A stretch of DNA of 34,722 nucleotides, taken from contig JAACCY010000104.1 in NCBI GenBank assembly GCA_009937185.1, positions 1-34,722 of the forward strand, written 5' to 3'. The position numbers and the translations under genes were made by a program. The notes beneath the pieces are model-generated. The model had not been told where the DNA came from. It saw only the letters and a list, made by a program, of their open reading frames with translations, and made no database searches. Positions 32,169-34,722 of the stretch are shown here, one piece after another; the stretch's first letter is position 1; the number at the start of each line of letters is the position of its first letter. The DNA comes from Planctomycetia bacterium. Lineage in GTDB: Bacteria > Planctomycetota > UBA8108 > UBA1146.

Positions 32169-34484
32169 TTGAGTCGAAACAAGGAAATACTATCCCAACT
32201 TCGTGAGTGGGCACGCAGCAAGGCGTATCACAAAGTGACCCTCTCCGAACTTCAAGGTGAGTTGGAACTGACCGATTCAAAGACCTCGTCTTTATCTGAG
32301 GCTCTTGAGGAGTTGGAGAATTTAGGAGAGTTCGTATTCCTGCAAGCGCGTGGCTGGTTTGTTCCATGGAGAGAAAACTGGTTTGTCGGAACTTTGACCA
32401 TCGCGCGGAAAGGATTCGGATTTGTTCGTGCTTTGAGTGTCGATCCCAGGGGTGACGTGTTTATTCCTGCTCGAAGATTAAAGGACGCTCATCACGGCGA
32501 CCGAGTACTCGTCGTATTGGAACGACCTCGTCGAGGAAAACCTGTTTCGGCTCAAGATGGCCGATCAGGAAAGATTCTCGAAGTATTGGAGAGAAGTCCA
32601 AGGGTGTTTCCCGGTTACTTTCGTGAAGCTGAAGGCGGCGCTGGAATCGTTGAACCTGCCCGACACGAAAGTGTCCGGGAAGTGTGGATCGATCCCAGTT
32701 TTCGATCAGGAATTGAAGATGGAGATCGGGTGCTGGTTCGACTGCGTCAGGGATCGGCCATAGACGGTCTTCCCCCTGGTGAAGTCCTTTGTGCTTGGGC
32801 TCCAGAAGGTACTTGGTTGGCCGACTTACAAATGGTTTGTGCCGAGCATGGATTGAGAGAAGCGTTCCCTCGTGAGGTGGAAGAACTTGCCTCACAGTAT
32901 CCGAACACTATTCCTGAGGAGGAGTTTTCTCGACGGAGCGACTTGAGGGAAGAACCCTTCATGACCATCGACCCTGTCGATGCCAAGGATTTCGATGATG
33001 CTCTCGTGGCTCCTCCTCTTCCAGAGGGAGGGGTTCGTTTGGGAGTCGCGATTGCTGACGTCAGTCACTTTGTCAAACAGGGCGATCCTATCGATGCCGA
33101 GGCATTGTTGAGGGGAACCAGTGTTTATATTCCAGGTAAGACGATTCCCATGTTGCCGGAACGACTGAGTAATGATCTTTGCTCGCTTCGACCGAACGTC
33201 GATCGTTTGGCAAAAGTGGCATGGATGGATATCGATGCGTCGGGAGAGTTCCAAAATATCAGAGTTGAGCACGCGGTTATCAGAAGTGCTCGTCGGTTTA
33301 CCTATGAAGAAGTGCAGTCAATTCTCGACGGTGTTATCGCTGAAAAAGAAGATCCTGTATTGGTCGACCAGGTGACGATTCTCAATCAGGCACGTCAGCT
33401 TCTTCATGACAGACGCATACGCCAGGGATCACTCCAGTTGGAAATTGAAGAGATGAAACTCGTTCTTGACGATGAGGGCGAAGTGATCGACGTGGTCAGC
33501 AGGGAACCTCTGCTGGCTCATGGATTGGTCGAGGAGTGTATGTTGGCCGCGAATGAGGCGGTGGCCACCTTGGCCAGTAGGGAGGACCTCCCGGTTCTTC
33601 GCAGAGTTCATGCTCCACCCGATGAAGCAGAACTTGAAAAGTTTATTAAACTCTGTCGAGTTCTTGTGCCTGAAGCACCCATCAACACAGTGACAGAACT
33701 GGGCAAGTTGGTTGAAGCCGTGAAGGGAAGCGACGTCGCGCCTGTAGTTTTCTTCGCTCTCTTACGAAGTTTGAGCCGTGCGGAATACAGTCCGGTGAAA
33801 GCGATTCACTTCGCATTACAGAAACTTGAATACTGTCACTTCACTTCTCCAATTCGTAGATATCCTGATCTCCAGGTTCATCAGGCTCTCGACAAGCACC
33901 TCTTCTCAGGAGGGGCAGGTCCCAAACTGGGGCAAGAATCTGTGACATTAATGGAGTTGGGAGAATCTTGTTCCACTCGAGAGCGTGCTGCGGAAAGCGC
34001 TGAGCGTGATATGACCCGATTGAGGGCGATTTCTTGGCTCAGGCACAGAGTCGGCGAGCGTTTTCCGGGGATGGTGACAGCGGTGAGGGATCAGGGGTTC
34101 TACGTCCGCTTGGATGGGATTCTCGTCGATGGATTCGTACATGTCTCCAGATTGCGAGATGACCATTACGTCTACAACGAGACCCATTTTGCCTTGAGAG
34201 GCATCAATAAGGGCAACATGATCCGTCTCGGTGACCCTGTGGAGGTGGAACTTGAAGGAGTAGATCCCCTGCAAAGAGACGTCGATTTAAGGTACCTTCA
34301 TACCAGACCGGGTGCCCGCAGGGGCAAAGGAGCGGGAGGGCATCCCGTGAGTAAGGGCGGCAAGAAGAAAGCCGGTCGTGATTCACACCGTAAGGATGCC
34401 GGAAAATCTGGGAGAGGTCACCGAGGATCCTCTCCAGGGAGGAAATCCGGCGGTGGTCAGAAAAAACGCAGAAACTCGAGGTGA
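32169..34484 (+). CDS. rnr: ribonuclease R
   Basis: 3'-5' exoribonuclease that degrades structured RNA, 771 residues. An N-terminal winged-helix-like region (about 1-65) precedes cold-shock domains (NWFVGTLTIARKGFGFV), the RNB catalytic domain and an S1 domain (about 630-715, PGMVTAVRDQGFYVRLDGI), then a 55-residue Lys/Arg/Gly tail. In DPVDAKDFDDA the metal-binding aspartates are D268, D274, D276 and D277, matching the four of E. coli RNase R. TTG 32169 is chosen as start because AAAGGA lies six bases upstream; the frame is open from GTG 32112, but that codon lies inside the pilC terminator stem. rnhA follows after six bases, suggesting a ribonuclease operon. Confidence 0.93.
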   Translation: MSRNKEILSQLREWARSKAYHKVTLSELQGELELTDSKTSSLSEALEELENLGEFVFLQARGWFVPWRENWFVGTLTIARKGFGFVRALSVDPRGDVFIPARRLKDAHHGDRVLVVLERPRRGKPVSAQDGRSGKILEVLERSPRVFPGYFREAEGGAGIVEPARHESVREVWIDPSFRSGIEDGDRVLVRLRQGSAIDGLPPGEVLCAWAPEGTWLADLQMVCAEHGLREAFPREVEELASQYPNTIPEEEFSRRSDLREEPFMTIDPVDAKDFDDALVAPPLPEGGVRLGVAIADVSHFVKQGDPIDAEALLRGTSVYIPGKTIPMLPERLSNDLCSLRPNVDRLAKVAWMDIDASGEFQNIRVEHAVIRSARRFTYEEVQSILDGVIAEKEDPVLVDQVTILNQARQLLHDRRIRQGSLQLEIEEMKLVLDDEGEVIDVVSREPLLAHGLVEECMLAANEAVATLASREDLPVLRRVHAPPDEAELEKFIKLCRVLVPEAPINTVTELGKLVEAVKGSDVAPVVFFALLRSLSRAEYSPVKAIHFALQKLEYCHFTSPIRRYPDLQVHQALDKHLFSGGAGPKLGQESVTLMELGESCSTRERAAESAERDMTRLRAISWLRHRVGERFPGMVTAVRDQGFYVRLDGILVDGFVHVSRLRDDHYVYNETHFALRGINKGNMIRLGDPVEVELEGVDPLQRDVDLRYLHTRPGARRGKGAGGHPVSKGGKKKAGRDSHRKDAGKSGRGHRGSSPGRKSGGGQKKRRNSR

Positions 34485-34490
34485 TGGATA

Positions 34491-34722
34491 ATGGGTGAGC
34501 GACAGCAATACCAGATTTGGACAGATGGCGCATGTCGTGGCAATCCCGGTCCCGGGGGTTGGGGTTACATCTCAAGATCAGCCTCCGGTGATGAGTCTTC
34601 CCAGTATGATGCTGAGCAACAGACTACGAATAACCGAATGGAACTGATGGCAGTGATTGAAGCGTTGAGATCATTGCCGGGGTCTAGTCAGGTACAGTTA
34701 TTCAGTGATTCTCAGTATGTGA
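34491..34722 (+). CDS. rnhA: ribonuclease HI, 5' part, cut by the window end
   Basis: The first 77 codons of an RNase HI, which cleaves RNA in RNA-DNA hybrids. [15 protein letters not shown] (11-25) is the family signature with catalytic D12; [11 protein letters not shown] supplies E51 and SDSQYV supplies D73. The fourth carboxylate lies beyond the window. ATG 34491 has GAGG about nine bases before it and begins six bases after the RNase R stop. An ATG at 34484 is out of frame and stops after four codons. Nothing seems missing in the visible part. Confidence 0.93.
   Translation, partial: MGERQQYQIWTDGACRGNPGPGGWGYISRSASGDESSQYDAEQQTTNNRMELMAVIEALRSLPGSSQVQLFSDSQYV

Overview
The window reads as about 34.7 kb of bacterial chromosome with G+C near 50%. 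It is densely packed with genes and shows no phage, transposon, CRISPR, rRNA or credible tRNA. The best lineage clue is the adjacent pair of a large DUF1549/DUF1553 cytochrome-like protein and a Tat-exported DUF1501 protein (20929-25776), a pairing typical of Planctomycetota and relatives in the PVC group. The futalosine-route menaquinone gene mqnD, two lipobox-bearing surface proteins and a PilB/PilC machinery indicate a Gram-negative type envelope. A planctomycete-like origin is therefore an inference; no rRNA is present to confirm it.

Layout. 61-6454 (+) is one tightly overlapping operon: two FtsX-type permeases and their ATPase (a MacB/Lol-like exporter), followed without a break by a lipoprotein substrate-binding protein, a 12-segment permease and a short ATPase (a Fe(III)/thiamine-type importer). 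It runs tail-to-tail into a second FtsX/LolD-like pair on the minus strand (6476-8621). 8997-11228 (+) holds a leucine-dehydrogenase-family gene, rnpA-yidD, a miniature MerR regulator and an abutting 49-codon single-membrane-segment ORF. 11388-14261 is a fused radical SAM/DUF2344 protein ending in a strong terminator. A small ferredoxin (-) and mqnD (+) diverge, and mqnD is followed by a DprE1-like FAD oxidoreductase. 17384-20819 (-) carries an outer-membrane-type lipoprotein, then phoB- and phoR-like genes. The planctomycete pair at 20929-25776 ends in a terminator followed by six 16-17 bp tandem repeats, facing a small lipoprotein gene (-). After a ~720 bp gap with GC-rich hairpins comes a pilB-pilB-pilC cluster (27317-32080), a terminator, RNase R, and the first 77 codons of RNase HI, cut by the window end.

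Recurring features: many genes (9 of about 28) appear to start with TTG, often behind a clear Shine-Dalgarno sequence, so several starts here are placed downstream of the longest possible ORF. The points most worth a second look are the divergent ATPase boxes of the tandem PilB pair, the exporter-importer composite operon, the micro-MerR/small membrane peptide pair, the serine at the benzothiazinone-cysteine position of the DprE1-like enzyme, the structured region upstream of pilB, and the leader of the dehydrogenase gene.
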